Below are positions 11,729-26,185 of a stretch of DNA of 64,000 nt, piece by piece. Within the stretch, counting starts at the first letter, position 1, and every line of letters starts with the position of its first letter. Source of the stretch: Monarcha castaneiventris obscurior (Eukaryota > Chordata > Aves > Passeriformes > Monarchidae); NCBI GenBank assembly GCA_026261815.1, contig JAMPIT010000174.1:16058001-16122000 (forward strand), given 5' to 3'. The position numbers were made by a program, and so were the translations under genes. The notes below the pieces were generated by a model. That model searched no databases and was not told the origin of the DNA. It worked only from the letters and a program-made list of their open reading frames with translations.

Positions 11729-14700
11729 AAGAGGCAGTGCACCTCGAAAACAATATAGCACCCTACCATTCTTGGCTTGCATTTAAAAAAAAAAGATGTG
11801 AGCCTGGAATGTTGAAATGGCTTTTATTGTGGAAAAATAGTCTTATATGAAACGTAACAAGTGAATATTGCTCAGCTCTTTTCAGATGAGAGTGTGCTAA
11901 AGAACTACCAGGTCTTCCAAGTTCTGTGCTTGACATCATCACTTCCTTCATACTTATATGGCTACAGCTGTCTTTCTCATAAGCATCCTACAGCATCTAC
12001 CAGAGACCCCCATACTCTTGTGAGCTAAAATCTGGGACAATAAGATCTCTGTATCAATATTTTACCAGTAACAGAGTCATCATTGGAGGGCTGAAAATTA
12101 TACTGGACATTTCTTGGTTAAATGTACGTTCCATGACTTATGTGAATATACGTTTATTTAGTTTCACTCTGTGTAATTTTTGTCTCTCAGTTACATGAGT
12201 TACATAGGCTTTGGTTAAAAAATAAAGGGTTGGGACAGCAGCTTGTGTGCCTTGTAGATTTTTCTAACGTAAAGGCAAACTCCAATTAACTCAGCATGAT
12301 ATTCACATCAGAACAGTCATAATGAAAGGATGAATCATTTTCCATTTCAGGGAGAGGGTAACAAAAAGAGTCTATAATCAGTGACATAAGTTTGACTTGT
12401 TGATATATTGAGAAGGACTTTCATTTGAATTGTTTAGGTTTCAATCAGCTTTATTACTTTATTAATCAGACTAAATCAATGTTATACCCTGCCCTTTTAA
12501 TCACTCCTGTTCTCATGCTACCTGTTGATGGGGGCCATGTGGGAGGCAGAAAGGTGGTAGTTGCAATATTTTTTTTCAGTCACAATGAGTCCTGAAATTA
12601 TTCAAACCTTGTTGCCAAACTCTGGAAATTTGAATTCCCAATTCTTCAAGTTAGAGACACCCTGTTTCACAGTTTTATGACAGTATGTAAGACTTTCTAT
12701 CACTATGAAGTTTACCCTGTTTGGCAATAGAGTGATCACACACAGCTCCCTTTACACCAGCAGTGGAAAGGGGGATATGTTGTAACTCTGAATTAAACTC
12801 AGATTTTGCCTTTGTGAAGGCGAGCAGAAAAATGCTCCTTTTCAGCATGCAGAAAAGCTCCCCTTGCACTGAGGTGCTTCACCTGCCACTTGTGATTAAT
12901 TTCCCATTCTGCCCAATGTCTCACTGTGATTATTAATGATAATGCTTTGATGGATGACGGGTGTCTGCTAAATACTTTATTGCCAAACAGGCAACAGTGC
13001 TCTTGTTCAAACAGATACATGGTGGAGGGGACCAGCGCAATAGACACGTGAGTCCATATCCTTCTGGGCAAGGGCTTGAATCCAGCACATGCCAGGATCT
13101 TTACCTCCCAGGAGATGCCTTTGGTGGTACCTTTGGAATGGGCTACAAATTCCACACAATAAGCAGGAATGACAACCATAAAAGAGCTCATCTTCAAAGT
13201 CAACGTGTGTGGTGAAGTCCATGGAATATCAGGCCAAGGAAACAACTGATAGCCTTCTTCTCTCCCCTCCTTGAAACACTCCAGCATTGTTACCAGTGGA
13301 TAGCTAACACGTTAATTTTCTCACCACAAGGTACTGGTGGGACCAGGCATTGCAATTTTATCTGGTGTTAACCAAGGTGAGGTCAGCCCTGGGCTGGAGG
13401 GAAGGGAGGGGAGAAAGCTTAAAGTGCTGACCTCATTTAACCACTTTGCTGGAAAAACAACAGGTGTCTACTTTCCAATCAGATTTTATACTAAGATCAT
13501 TATCACACATTAAGTATATCATTACTAAAAAATAAAATGCACTTTAAAGGCTCCTATCCTAAAACTAATCAGTATCTTACTATTGCCTCTTCTTATCTCT
13601 GATGTTTATTACACTCTTAACTTTTACTTTTGCAGAAGACCCCAGAAGCTTAAACTGGGTCGTACTAAGGCATTTTACGACATATACAAAGTAAACAACG
13701 TACCATCCCCAAACAACTTGCAATCTAGAAGGCAAGATGCAACAGGTGGGTGAAGCAAAGAAGCAGGTGGGAGTGTAGAAATCATAATGATAGGATGTGT
13801 TAACACTTGTACAGTTCATAGATGAATCATCAAAATAGTTGAATTACAGCTGTCTTTCCTTTCTGTCATATAAGACAAATATTGGAGTTAGCATTTAGTC
13901 TTGTTTTGGGTTTTATTCAGAAAATGTCCTGTACAGTTCAAGAGTAGATTGATTTAAATGAGGTCTAAGCCTGTCCAAGGAACAATAAATTGAATACTTG
14001 CAATGGATAGGCAAGTCCATAAGACATATTTCCATAACTTCCTAATTCATATGCCCTCATACAAGGATTCTCACAGATGATTAATTATGCAGTACGAGTT
14101 TGGTGAAGAGCTATGCACTGATCCAAAATGAGAACCTGAAACTATGGTGAAAACACATATCACATCAACTGTTAGAGGAGAGGGAATCCAAGTGTCCATG
14201 TCTGAGTATCAGACATATCTCAATTTCATTAAGTATTGCTGCTGATGATGCAGACATAGAGGACACCAATTCAGTGTGACCAGGAGACAGAGAGAAGGAT
14301 CACAATGAATACAGAGGTCTAAAATGGGGAAATGGTAGGGAGAAGGGAAGGAAGCCTTGGCAACTGAAGGAACTCTGTGAGTGCAAGGATCCTGCAGAAC
14401 CTTGAGAATGTGGAAGTGTAGTGGTCTGATAAAGGAGTTGTTTTGGTGTTAAAATATGGTTCTGCAGAGAGACATCTGACCACATAAAGGAAACATTTCG
14501 TGGTCTAACACCATCTTTTCTCAGCACAGGGGAGGAATCCCAGTGCCTTCACCTCCCTTCCACTAGAACATCACCTGGGTAGGGTGACCCTGATGCCAGT
14601 ACCTTTTATAGGCACTGAAGAGAAGCAAATACCTAAAAGCCAAAGCTGTCCTGTTTATTTAACACTGACTGCAGTGTGCCACTCTCCACATCTTAGTGTA

Positions 14701-17700
14701 GTTAATCCCTTAATGTTATAGAGTTTTTGTTGCTGAAAGTCTATGAATCAAGAGGTAAAAGGATCTGAAATAAATTTCCCTTTGACACAGTTACAGGGTG
14801 AATTCTCTAGCTCATGCTACATGCAGGGTAAAATCAGTTAGTCATCAGCAGGTGTTTTTTGACACTTTGTGATGTAGGAATACAATCTGCTCCCATAAAT
14901 AAAGGCTAAGCTTCAATGACTCCTGTTGCGTTATCCATGAAGCAAAAACTGATGCTTGTTCCTGTGTTTTGTGTTGTACAGATCCGAGTTAGCAAGCAAT
15001 GCCAAATAAACCACTAAGAAATGCTTAAATTAAACCTTACCACATCCCAGGTAAACATTACAGTGGGGAACAGGGAAGAGTCTGGGCTGAGATTAACATG
15101 AGGATCTCCTGGGACAATAGGGTTAGCTGCAGTTCAGAACAGCTCTGCAAAGCAAAGAAATCCCCATCATATCACCTAGACAAGACCCTTTTAATTATGC
15201 AGTGGCAGATGATGTCTCTGTGGGAATCAGATGTCCCATCTTTGGGTTTTCATCTCTTACAGTGAATATGTCCAGTGTGAGAAAGCTGTAGGTTTATGGG
15301 CATGCATGTAATGAATGACAGACATATTAGAATTAAAAAATTAGCACCCCAAAACTCTCAGTGAATCACAGAAATGCACAGATACATTTAATAAACAAGT
15401 CTTTTGTAGTTATGTGTTGCCATAGAAGGAAACTACACATGTCATCAGAATTTATAAATGCAGTGTTCAGAAATGGGTTATAAGATTTGAGATAATTTTT
15501 GCATCTCAGAGAAAAATAAATTCTTTGAAACTAACCCACAACTTAGTCCTACCCTGATATTCATATTTTATCGGCAATCTCACTTGACGTACATGTTTTT
15601 GCTTGGGATTTTGACAAAGATAGTTATCATTCTTGCAGCAGGCTTTGTAGACCTTAGCGGGTTTAATCTCAGTTTGGCATCTTGTGCATTGAGCACATCT
15701 TTTTCTTTTTGGGTCTGAATAATCATGTGTTTCAGAAGAAAAGCTCTAAGCAGTGTGGATATTTCGGGGCCAAATGAAGCTGTATTAGTATTAGTTTAAC
15801 CTGAACAATTAGAGGAACAAGGCAGTTAAACTCTGTCACATCATGCAATTAAACTACTGTCATCCTAGATATTATTGATAAGTTTTCACTGCTGCATTTC
15901 ATATTTCAAGGGTTAAGTTCCATATATCTCAAAATGATAAGGAATTTTGGTAAAGCCTTGCAATGTCCCAGAGAGATACAATGTGCACTGGTCTCTCTTC
16001 AGAGCTGCCAAAAGTACTGATTGGGGTGTGAGAGACAGAAAGAACATGAGGAAAAAAATCACTGTATGGATGGCTAAAAAGAAACAAGAAAAGCTGAAAA
16101 ATTGCTAATGAAAACTAAGGAAAAACTAAAAACCTGCATCAGCAGCTTATTAGTAATTAAATTGAAAAATATGAATGTCCAATAAACTGTTATGAACATT
16201 TAACACTGCTCACCAGGAGAACCTTCAGGACTTTTTGGTCCCATATGAGAAATGATCAAGTGAAATCACATGTTCGGGTATTTCCTAGCTATTTACTCCA
16301 GCTATGAGTACAAAAACCTCTAGTCTGAAGGCTGCTCCAGCTTTTCTGTTGTTGAGGACTGTGGTGATGGATGGTACTGAGCACCAGGTTAGGCATCTCT
16401 GAGAGCCGAGGCTACCTCCATAATCAGGCTGAAAACAAGTAAAACACAGGAACAACCACCCCAGTTTGGTTCTTAGAGTGTATTGAGAGCCGTTCTAAAC
16501 ACATCAGAGGAAAATGTTTATGTTTGTTCGATATACTGAAAAGTCTAATTAAAAACTAACAATGCGAAGCAAAGCCAAAGCAGGTCTGCCTTTGAAAGCC
16601 AAACATTCTGCCTGAAAACTGAAGAAAATGTATTTTCATATTAAAATGAGGTGTTTCCCTTTAAAGATATTGCCTCATTGTGAGGATGTTTTCACATCCA
16701 AGCTCATTTTGACAGGAAAGTTTTAGCCAAGTTGCAACTTAGAAAATAACTTTAGTTCACTGAGGCTTAAGTCCTAAAAACAAGTGAGACAAAATCACAA
16801 GACTTCAATTTTTTTCCGAGCGTGGTCTTTAACCTCTCAACACTTTCATCATAACTTTTGAGTGAGGTCTAGCCTGGACAGCCAATTCTTGTGGCCTTTC
16901 CATGCATCAAAATCATCACATTGCAAATGCCACCTGAGGTAGGTCAGGGAGGAACAGCTGAGAGGTGGCAACTGCTCCCAACTGATCCCACCTCTCTCTC
17001 CACTGTGGGATTGGACTGGAACAAGAAGTTTGGTGCATCCTGAGACACCTCATACTCAGAAATCCTGGCTGATCACTCTCTTATTTGCAGAGCTTAGCCA
17101 AAGACCATGCATCAGAGAACACATAAATAAAGGACTTGTGTTCAAGTGCGTGGATGCCAATGTAAAGCTCATAGCAAAGACTTTGCAAAAAACAAGAGTG
17201 GTTTTGCTCTTTCAGTAAATTTCTATGGAATACATACCAATGAAAGAAGTACCTGTACGGCAGCTATTTGGTTTTAAAGTAGCAAAGGCAGTGTTTGTGG
17301 ACATGTTTATATTTTGGACACAAAACAGCCTCCATATATCCTGGTTACATCAGGATTAAAACTCTCAGACATAAGCTTTGTCAAGGGCAGGGGACAGCAC
17401 AAATGACTGTTGATTCATATTCTTTTAGGCCTGTAAAGTTATAACTATGTAATATGAACACAGGCTCTTTAGGGTGGTTTAGAGCCAGCCTGGAACACTT
17501 CCAGCCTGCATTGAAGGATGTAATGGCATAGTTTTTATTTTCTGCTTAGTGCAGTGTACCATTAATTGAAGGTAATTGTCAAGAGGAGACTGGCTTTCAA
17601 AAACTACATAGCTCTCGACTGTTCTGGTGCAGAATGGATGCCCTGAGTTTAGGATCACATTTCCCTTGTGCTCTACATTACATTTGTCTTGTCACACAAT

Positions 17701-19008
17701 TGTGTGATTGTGTTCAACTAAGTAGTTATTCCATGCTATTACGGCATTTGAAAATGAGGACTCAAGTAACACTGCAGGGAAAGACAGAGAGAGGGGGAAA
17801 GCCAGGTTTGTGCTGGGATGAGGACTTGTCTGCTTGAACTAAACAAAAACCTGAAAGGTATCGCAGGTCTGAAGCATTTAATGGAGCAGCTTGTTTGATT
17901 TCCTGAAGAAGGAAGTAGTTTGCGGCAGAATACGTTAAAGGGAAGAATTACCTTGTTTGCAGCCACAGAATGTGCTCATCTGGCAGTGTTTCCCTGCTCC
18001 CAGAATGACATGTGAACTTCATCCACTTCTTTGCACCCTCTGCTTTTCTTTGCATGAGGACAGGAGGAAATCATAGTGAGCTCCACCACGTTCTCCAGCT
18101 TGGACAGTCAGAAGAGCAGGGCCACATGTCACTGTACAATATAGACACAAATTTGGCCTGCTGACTCCAACCCTACTGCTGTGTGTGAAGGAATTGCCAT
18201 CATTTACTTAAGGTACATACTATTGCTTTTTTATTATCTTTACTGCAGCAATCCCCATGAATCTCAGGCATGATCCATGAACTACGTGCCAGGCACGGCA
18301 CAAATGAAGAGAAAAACCCTTGCCCCAGTCTGGAGGCCATTTGTATCTCAGGGTGTAACTTGGCCCCAAACCTAGAACTTAATTAACATTGATGTTGATG
18401 AGGAGTGAGGGAGAATGGAATCTGGTCCATCCTTCCGCAGCTGCATCGGCTTTGCAATGCGAAAACCCAAGATGAGCCAAAAGTGATTAAGAAATTATTT
18501 TTGAAACTGGAGTCAGCACATGTAACCACAGTTAGACAACAGGGATCAGAAGATCTGCCATGTAAGGAGGTTTGAGTCTTACAAAGCTCTTTTAAAAGTA
18601 AAGTTCCCCTGTGAAAGTCCCTCCCGGTTTTATCAGCAAATTTATCAGCAGCATCAGCTGAGGAGTGTGATCAGCCATGGGGGAAGATCTGCTCTCTTGT
18701 ATCTCTTTTCTTAGAAATCATTTATTTGGGTTTCATAAAAAGCATGTTGTTTCTCTGAGGCATTCTTTGGATGAATATGGGGATAGTCATTTGATTACAG
18801 ATAGTATAAATGCACCTGTTTCTAGCAGGAATGACACATACCATAATTTAACTAAAAATACAAGTGCTCTCCATTAAAAATCTCACTGTGTGAGCTTCAT
18901 AGGTGGTCTCTGTGCTCGTGCATGTACAGGTGGCTAAATCCTGAATAGGATCAAAATGGAAATTCCAGTTGATATTTGCAAACACCACCTGAGTGAGCAA
19001 TTGCTCTT

Positions 19009-19035
19009 TATATGTTCAAACCTCTTGAACATATA
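19009..19035. repeat. Perfect inverted repeat (hairpin), 11-bp arms
   Basis: Arms tatatgttcaa and ttgaacatata are exact reverse complements separated by the five bases acctc. No U-rich tail follows and this is vertebrate DNA, so it is not read as a terminator. It sits about 12 bases before a TG/TA dinucleotide tract. Confidence 0.9.
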
Positions 19036-19046
19036 GTGAAACAGTG

Positions 19047-19092
19047 TTTGTGTGTGTGTGTGTATATATATGCATATATATATGTATACATA
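19047..19092. repeat. (TG)n-(TA)n compound microsatellite
   Basis: A run of TG dinucleotides passes directly into TA dinucleotides interrupted by tgca and tgta. This kind of tract is prone to length variation and alternative DNA structure. Confidence 0.95.
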
Positions 19093-19542
19093 ATTAATTT
19101 CAAGGGACTCATATATAGATGCTGCACAATCTATAATTCATTAGTGAACCTCCCAAAGTTTCCAAGGCATTAGTGATAGAAATAATACTTTACCTGGTCA
19201 GGGCTATCCAGAATGGAAAGCAAAATTTTGTATGTTTTGGAAAGGAAGAAAAAAATCAAGTTATGCTCAGTGAAATGTAAGACTTCCCTGTGACGGTTTT
19301 GTTGTTCCCTTCACTAGACTCAAAATCTCACTCTCATTACAAAAACCTCTGTACTGCCATCCAAGGGCCCCTGAAAACCCATTACTGATCAGGCATGTAG
19401 AGCCTATGCATGCAAACAAAGACTGAAGGCACGTTTGCAATCGCATGTCCCACCCAAACACAGGACACTCATTAGCTTCAGAAGGGTTTCATCTGCCTTG
19501 GGTGAACTGTTGGACTCAGTGGAGCAGAATGTGAAATGGCGC

Positions 19543-19555
19543 TTTTTTTTTTTTT
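19543..19555. repeat. Poly-T run, 13 bases
   Basis: An uninterrupted mononucleotide run. No retrocopy body was recognised on either side. Confidence 0.9.
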
Positions 19556-20845
19556 GACATCCCAAAGCTAGAGCTCTCTATCACTTTTAATTTTATTGGA
19601 CCATCATGGTTGTATTCAGACAGGATGTGCCAATGCTTTCATCAGACTTGAACGCACAGAGATGACCATGGGACCAAACAGAGAGCTCAGTGAAGCTTCA
19701 CAGTGAACTGATCTCCTTAAACTCAACATGAAAGAAGATTTGTGTGTGATTGCATGTGTGCTCTCACACATAGGAAATTATGTTGCACTTTGTGTATGTG
19801 TATGTGTTTACACATAAACTTATCACCACCAGTACATTTTCTAGACACGTCCTTTGCTATTCTGAAAACACTTGGATAAAATGGCACCTTCAGAACTGTT
19901 CTGACCACTTGCTCCTGTGACACTGAAGGGGTCTATGTGAAAACACCTTACCTCTATAATAAATTTTTTAATACAGCCTCATAAATCATCAGTGATTGAA
20001 AGATGTTGAACTGATTCTTTATATATCTTTAAATGAATTACAAAAACAAATCTCCATTTCCTTCTGGTGCCCTCAACCAAAACAAATGGTGCCAACCAGT
20101 AGCTTTTAGTGATGTTTAGAGCTGCCTATCATTTGGGCTGTTTGGGTGATTAATCGAAGTTATAGAAGTAGGTAAACACAGTGCTATTAGCTTGTCTCCT
20201 ATTCTGATACAGACCAAGGTTTGTATAAGCCAAAGGACATGAAACTCTTAAAAGTTCAGTGTTTGGGAATTTAAGTCATTGAGGAAAGTAATAGCTCTAA
20301 TGCATTTTGCCACTTGCTGTGTACTTTTGGGGAAAACATATTGACAGTCTGGAAAAAGCCTCAGAAGAAAAAAATATAAGAATTTTTACTGAGGGAGAAA
20401 AAAGGACAGGAGAGAAAGGGGTTCTTTCATAAGGATAATAGTCACCATAAGCTTTTATTCCTGTAATTAAAAGAAAAAAAAATTGTGGTGAAATGATTTA
20501 GCAAAATGTTACAACTCCATTCTGACTTGCTCGTCTGCTGCATTTATGAGTTTATAAAACATACAGGTTATGAAAATAGGAACTCTCTTGTACGTCTTTA
20601 TAGATGATTCATTTACTCTTTCTGAAGAAACTGCAATTTATTCGCAGATTATGTAGTTCATTTACAAAATGCTTCCACATTTGTAACCTACCAGCCTCTT
20701 TCTCTGAAAAGCAATAATGGAAATGGAAATGTGAAAAGAACCAGTTAAAATCAGTGGAGCAGAATCAGAAAAAATGTCAGTAAATGTATCGAATTAGGAA
20801 ACAGAGAAGATGCATGTTTATCACTTTATTCTGAAAGAAACAGCT

Positions 20846-20871
20846 TATATATATATGTGTGTGTGTGTGTT
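20846..20871. repeat. (TA)n-(TG)n compound microsatellite
   Basis: TA repeats switch to TG repeats, the mirror order of the tract at 19047. The histidine-threonine stretch of the minus-strand open frame here is a translation of this microsatellite, not a protein. Confidence 0.95.
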
Positions 20872-22998
20872 TATAGATATACATGAATAAACATTTCTTT
20901 ATTACTTTTTTTTTTAAGGAAACCAAGTGGAGACATCCAGAGATTTGTGCTGATATCCCAGTATTTCTGATGTTTCCTTTCAAGATACAACTCTATAAGT
21001 TCAAATATGGGCTGAACACCTTCCTTTCTCTTGGTGTGCACACGTTCAACCCTTAGAAGACCCCCAGGCCAGCTCTTGAAGAACTGGACTGTACCCTCAG
21101 CTGTACTCCCTTGTGAAGAAGCCTCTTCAAACACCACTATCTCAACTTTGCATGGTAAAATTTATATATATTCTCCAATTAAACTCTAAACTTTTTGGAC
21201 TGTGAGTGCCCATGAAGCAGATTAGTGGGCTGTTATCTGGGCCCTCTGTATGTTGAGTGAATGCAAAAGTGAGGAGAGCAAAACGAGTCCTTCATTCTCC
21301 CTTATACCCTGTGCCTCCCAAGCGCCACGTTATTGTCTGTACCCCAGATAAGCATTTTAAAAAGATAAGGTTTTTTTGACTGCAGTATATTACTAAGCAA
21401 GTTTAACTATCAGATGCTAATAAGTTGATGAGATGTAAACCAGTAAAAGAAGAAAATAAAATTTAAAGGAACTAGAACAAAATAGATATAGTGGAATAAA
21501 ACCAGTATAATGTTGTAATTGTACGTAAATGAATTAACCTCTGGAAATTAAAGGTGATCTTACTGGCCTAGGTCAAAGACTGTAGGAAATTATGCTCATA
21601 CTTTAGCATTTTGCTGCTTGTAGTCAAATATTCCCAATATGGTTGGTAGTGTGAATACATGAAACAAACGGTTTCAAATGCATTGCTGAATTGGACTGAA
21701 TTTAATGAATTATGGGGAAACTGTAGCAATGGAAAAACTGACTCAACAACTAACAAAATCAACAGGACAGACAAAAATAAATAACTATCTAGATGTAGGG
21801 TTTCCTTTCGCTTCATTCTCAGAAAAGATGGAACATCCGTACTAAAACAGAATTCTTCGAATTTTGACGTGAGATCTTTCATAGATCTGATCCATAGTTA
21901 GTTGGGGTAAGTAGGGGGTTTTCCACTCTTTTATATAGTTTTTGGAATGAGACTTAGATGTTCAAGTGTGAATGCAGAATGAAGTATTCCTAAGGAAAAA
22001 TGATGGTGTCCAAGAAAAGAATTGACAAAATGGAAAGGTTAGCTAAGAAAGAATATAGCTGGCCAAAAAAAGGTTATACCTTGATATGAGAAATATAATA
22101 GAAAGGGTCCCTGAAGAGATTTTCAAGCAGCTCTAAAAAATGGTAATTAAGTCTGTGCAGGATTTCCAATGAAATATATTTTTTTAAAAAACAAAATAAA
22201 AAGCATCTGGTATATTTCTGATATTACAGCTATACTTGAAGAAAAATGGTTATGAATCAGGACCTGTTCTCAACTTAATGTGAATATATGACTCCCATTG
22301 GTGATAAAAGGAACATCTTATGCATTCCAGAAGGAAATCTAAAGCTATTACAGCTATGAAATATGAAATGAACCCTCTGATTCCATGCAAGAGGAATAAA
22401 TACATGGAAAAAATGTCTCTTTCTGATATTATTAGCTAAAAAATATCTTAGTAGATTGGAAGAAAAATTTTCTGAGTTAATAATAATGGCTTCAATTAGT
22501 AAAGTATCTGAAACGTGTATTTATCTGTAAGAAGAAAGCACGCTTGGAGAAAGATTGAGAAGTGTCATAACATCTCTTTGTATGGGAAACACTCATCAAT
22601 TATTCCTCATGTGCCACAGCTGTTGCTAAAAATATAATTGGAATGTGTTGTGATTTAGGAATGGTATTCCCCAATGTAGTGTTCCCACTGAAACACACCA
22701 AACCATGTTCTGCTTGCTCACTCCTCCCTCACCTTCCCCCTCTGCCTGTTGCGGGACGGGGAGGAGAATTGGAAGTGCAAAAGGTAAAGATCATGGTTTG
22801 AGATAAAAAAATTTCTGGAAACAGCAGCGAGATAAGAAAATGAGCAGTGGCAGCAATATTAATAACAGAGTGCACAAGAAACAAACGTTTCACATGCGAG
22901 TGCTCATCCCTGACAATACCCAACCACTCCCTCCACCATCCCTTCAACCCAAAAGAGCCTCCCTTCCTCTCAGCTGGCTGGAGCCATGACAAAGTGAC

Positions 22999-23147
22999 AC
23001 TCCCCATCCCTGGAGTTGTTCAAGGCTTGGCTTAGTGGGTCTCTGTCCAGCCTAGTCTAGTGAAAGGTGTCCCTGTCTGTGGCCGGGGGGTTTGGAAGGA
23101 GATGATCTTTAATGTCTCTTCCAACCCAAGCCATTCTTTGATTCTAA
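22999..23147 (+). repeat. CR1 LINE 3' end, truncated
   Basis: The copy begins inside the ccatccctggagttgttcaa block. It continues through ctagtgaaaggtgtccctg, ggagatgatctttaatgtct and cttccaacccaagccattc, and ends in tttgattcta. About 150 bases remain. Confidence 0.93.
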
Positions 23148-23846
23148 AAATTATGTTTTCCATTAGTGGACACAAATATGAATTTAGTATTCCAAATCCT
23201 ACATTAAGCTATCAGTTAGAAGTAACTAGATATTAAAAAGCAGCATAAGGCAGCAGGGATTCATTGAAGCGGGTCTAGAGTGAGCTCCACAAACATTAAC
23301 TTGTTAAACACACAGGAGAAAGTATTTGTGACATGATTCTTCATGAAAAAACTTGTCAGTGCATTGAGAATCTAATTTTCATCTTCCGTGTAGCAGTGTG
23401 AACCTTCAGTAAGATGGCTAACATCAATGGATTTATACTCGAGTGAGAGTACAATTGGATTTATCCTCTGCAAATGAGCTGCCTTCCACCATCTTACAAG
23501 TGTAAAACAACTCTCTGCTCTCCAGTTGATTAAAACTAAGAAATAAATTTCAAAAATGTTTATGAAAAGTCCATCTGAACCCAAACCAAAATTCCAAAAT
23601 AATCTTGAACATGAACATAAAATATTTGTTTCCAAACACTACTTTTCACTTTTTCTCTTAAAAATGATACAAATCTTATCTGTTTCATAGCTGCTTTTTC
23701 TATTCCAATGTTACTGCAGGGAGAAATTCAATGCACGCAAGCAAGATTTAGATGGATATTATCAAAATGTATTCTACTCATTCAAGGACAAATCTAGGCT
23801 GTATCCAACATAATATCTTTTGTGATCTTTTTCACACAGTTCTTTC

Positions 23847-23854
<8 letters not shown>

Positions 23855-23879
<25 letters not shown>
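23855..23879. repeat. Poly-T run, 25 bases, in a pyrimidine tract
   Basis: Twenty-five consecutive T bases follow a further pyrimidine stretch. It could be the poly(A) tail of a minus-strand retrocopy, but I see no AATAAA equivalent or recognisable gene body beside it. A slippage-expanded tract is equally likely. Confidence 0.95.
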
Positions 23880-25621
23880 GACAGAGACTACTCTCAGTCG
23901 TAGCTGTGCTTCAAACCTACCAGAAAAATCTTTCCCTCACAGTTCAGCATCTCTTCTGGGAATTCAAAAGAATGGCAAAAATCATACCAGAAGGGAAACT
24001 GCATGGAGACTTGCTGCTTGAGAACAAGGAAAGATGATCACTCATAAAACACAGGTAGGAAATGAAACAGGAAAGCTATCAGATCCAGACTTCCTCCATG
24101 AATAGAGGTTACCAAAACAAGCACTCCAAAATAAAAAAGGAAATCATTGACATTTGGTCAATCGGGACTGAACTGGCTGGAGTTGTTCCGGACAGAGACT
24201 GAATTGCTATGACTCAGACAACCAGGCAGGAAAGTTGCTGAGGGCCAAATGCCAGCAAAAACATGGGAAATGTGTTACTCCACTAAAGCTAAAGCAACTT
24301 CCCACCTTGGCTCCCCTCTTCCTGGTGAAACGAGACTTGGGCAGTGGCAGAGCTCTTCCGATGGCTCCTACTGAAGGCCTGAATTTTCCCTTGTGCCTGG
24401 CTGTCCTTTCCCATCCTGTCAGCCTTACTCCTTCTTTCAAAAACACACTTTTTAGGTACCATGTCAGCTTTCCACTATGCCCCTGTGGAGAATATCTTGC
24501 TGTACCTCCCTTTCTCAACTCCATCACACAACTGTATTGGTGTTTCTAAGACTCCTTAATGGAACAAATGAGTCAAAAGGGTTTTAAGAGGCCAGACTAG
24601 GGTGAGGGCTTCACCTGAACACATTAACACCCCACAAGGACTATTATCATCACTTCATCTGACTCCTACCTGATATTGTCTATGGAATTTCAACAGTGAT
24701 AGGTTTACTGAGCCCCCCTGAATTGTTCTGAGGCTTGAGGGTATTTTTCACAATGATATTTAGCCCAGATTTTACAAGTGAAAAGGGCTGAGGCTCTACT
24801 CCTCTTGATATACTTCAAAAATGATTAATTACTCACGTCAGAAAAAAAAAAAAGAGAAATAGAAACTCTACACACACCCTCACATGGCTTATAGGAGGAA
24901 TTCTGGAGTTCAGAAATTCATCTGAGATCATTCCTGTGTAACTCCCTTAGTCCTAAGAAACATTTGTGGATTATTTTAAAACTTTCTGTTTCAGAGTCCA
25001 GCTTTCTTGTCATTCTTAAATTCCTTCTCAAAGGCATTAATATTTTGATGATATAGAGTCTGAGATCTGACTTGTGTGAGTACAGTTTATATAATCAACA
25101 GTAGACATTGACAGACCACTTACATCCCCATATTTTTACCACACAGCTCTTTTAATTAAAGATATAGTATTACTAATATCTTTTAAACTATACATTAATG
25201 CAATAAGTTAATGTAATGTTTGCAATGTTCCTAAACCAGTTATGATAGAGGAATTTTGACTGAGCCAGTCTCAGAAAAAAAGAACCAGAAATGTGAAGCA
25301 AAATGAGTTTTGATTCAGATACAGTGCAATATTGACAAATCTGAAGCTGGAACACTTCACTGAAACTGATTCAGATATGAAAGTATGCACACCAGAGTTA
25401 GAAGGTATAAGTAGTTGATAGAAAGAGAACACTTTTGATCTTCTCTATAACTTTGGTTTTAACATAGTCATTGACTCACACTTTCCTATGTATGTATTTA
25501 AGATCCTAATCCTTAAATGTGGAATGCAACCAGAGAAGGGAATCAGGTGAAATGCATGTATTGCTTTTCTGGGCATGTACTGTGCATAAGAGTATTCATA
25601 ATAAAGGGAGTATACAAGTTT

Positions 25622-25653
25622 GAGATAGATAGATACATAGATACACAAACTGA
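25622..25653. repeat. Degenerate (GATA)n microsatellite
   Basis: gatagatagata is followed by interrupted units such as catagatacaca. It is short and imperfect. Confidence 0.75.
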
Positions 25654-26185
25654 TAAAAAGTGGATTCTCATTTGCAGAACTCCTCAAAGAGCTGCATTAT
25701 TTAGTTCTCATTTATCTATTCAGATATCTCTCTTCAGGAGGAAAAAAATTGCCTAGGAATTCATTTCCTTTGAAAATTTAACTCTTTCTCAAAATTTATG
25801 CAATGACATGAAATTTTCCAAAGGGTTCACAGATTACTGTGGGCATCTCACAAATACACAGTGAAGGATCACAGTGTCCTCATGTTCTTACCAAATCAGG
25901 CTTAAAAGGCCACATTTGTAAATCTTTCTACAAAGCTGGCTCAAATATGGATGGAGCAGACATCAAGGAGAGTTCCACGATCCAGAGGGTAGCTCCAGAT
26001 TTTAAGGTTAAAGTAAGAGATGTGGACATGCTGTGGACCTTTTTCTCTCTCTTTACCATTGGGATCTGACCATACTTTCTTCCTGTCCCTGGCAGCACTG
26101 AACATTGGTTTTCTTCCCAGAACACAGATCTAGGAACGAGATGTTGTATTACATGGATGCTTCCATGTCTGCCACACTCTACCTA

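Larger units (their letters stand above)
11735..22995. other. Long unique AT-rich DNA, no gene seen
   Basis: About 11 kb with no recognised interspersed repeat or gene. Simple repeats and a hairpin inside it are listed separately. The longest open frame, minus strand 12799-13287 (162 codons), has no recognisable family and is overlapped by open frames in two other phases, so it is not called. Confidence 0.55.
23152..26180. other. Unique DNA, no gene seen
   Basis: No interspersed repeat or gene was recognised apart from the simple repeats listed. Two opposite open frames of about 105 codons at 24207-24549 have no family signature. A 12-base A run lies at 24842-24853. Confidence 0.55.

Noticed and set aside
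12799..13287. 162-codon minus-strand open frame with a minus-strand AATAAA near its end
   Set aside because: I considered a processed pseudogene. Three phases are open in parts, no phase gives a recognisable protein, and no poly(A) tail follows.
20777..20983. Minus-strand open frame with a His-Thr repeat
   Set aside because: The repeat is a translation of the TA/TG microsatellite.
24207..24549. Opposed open frames of about 105 codons
   Set aside because: Both strands are open with no domain. This is expected from local composition.
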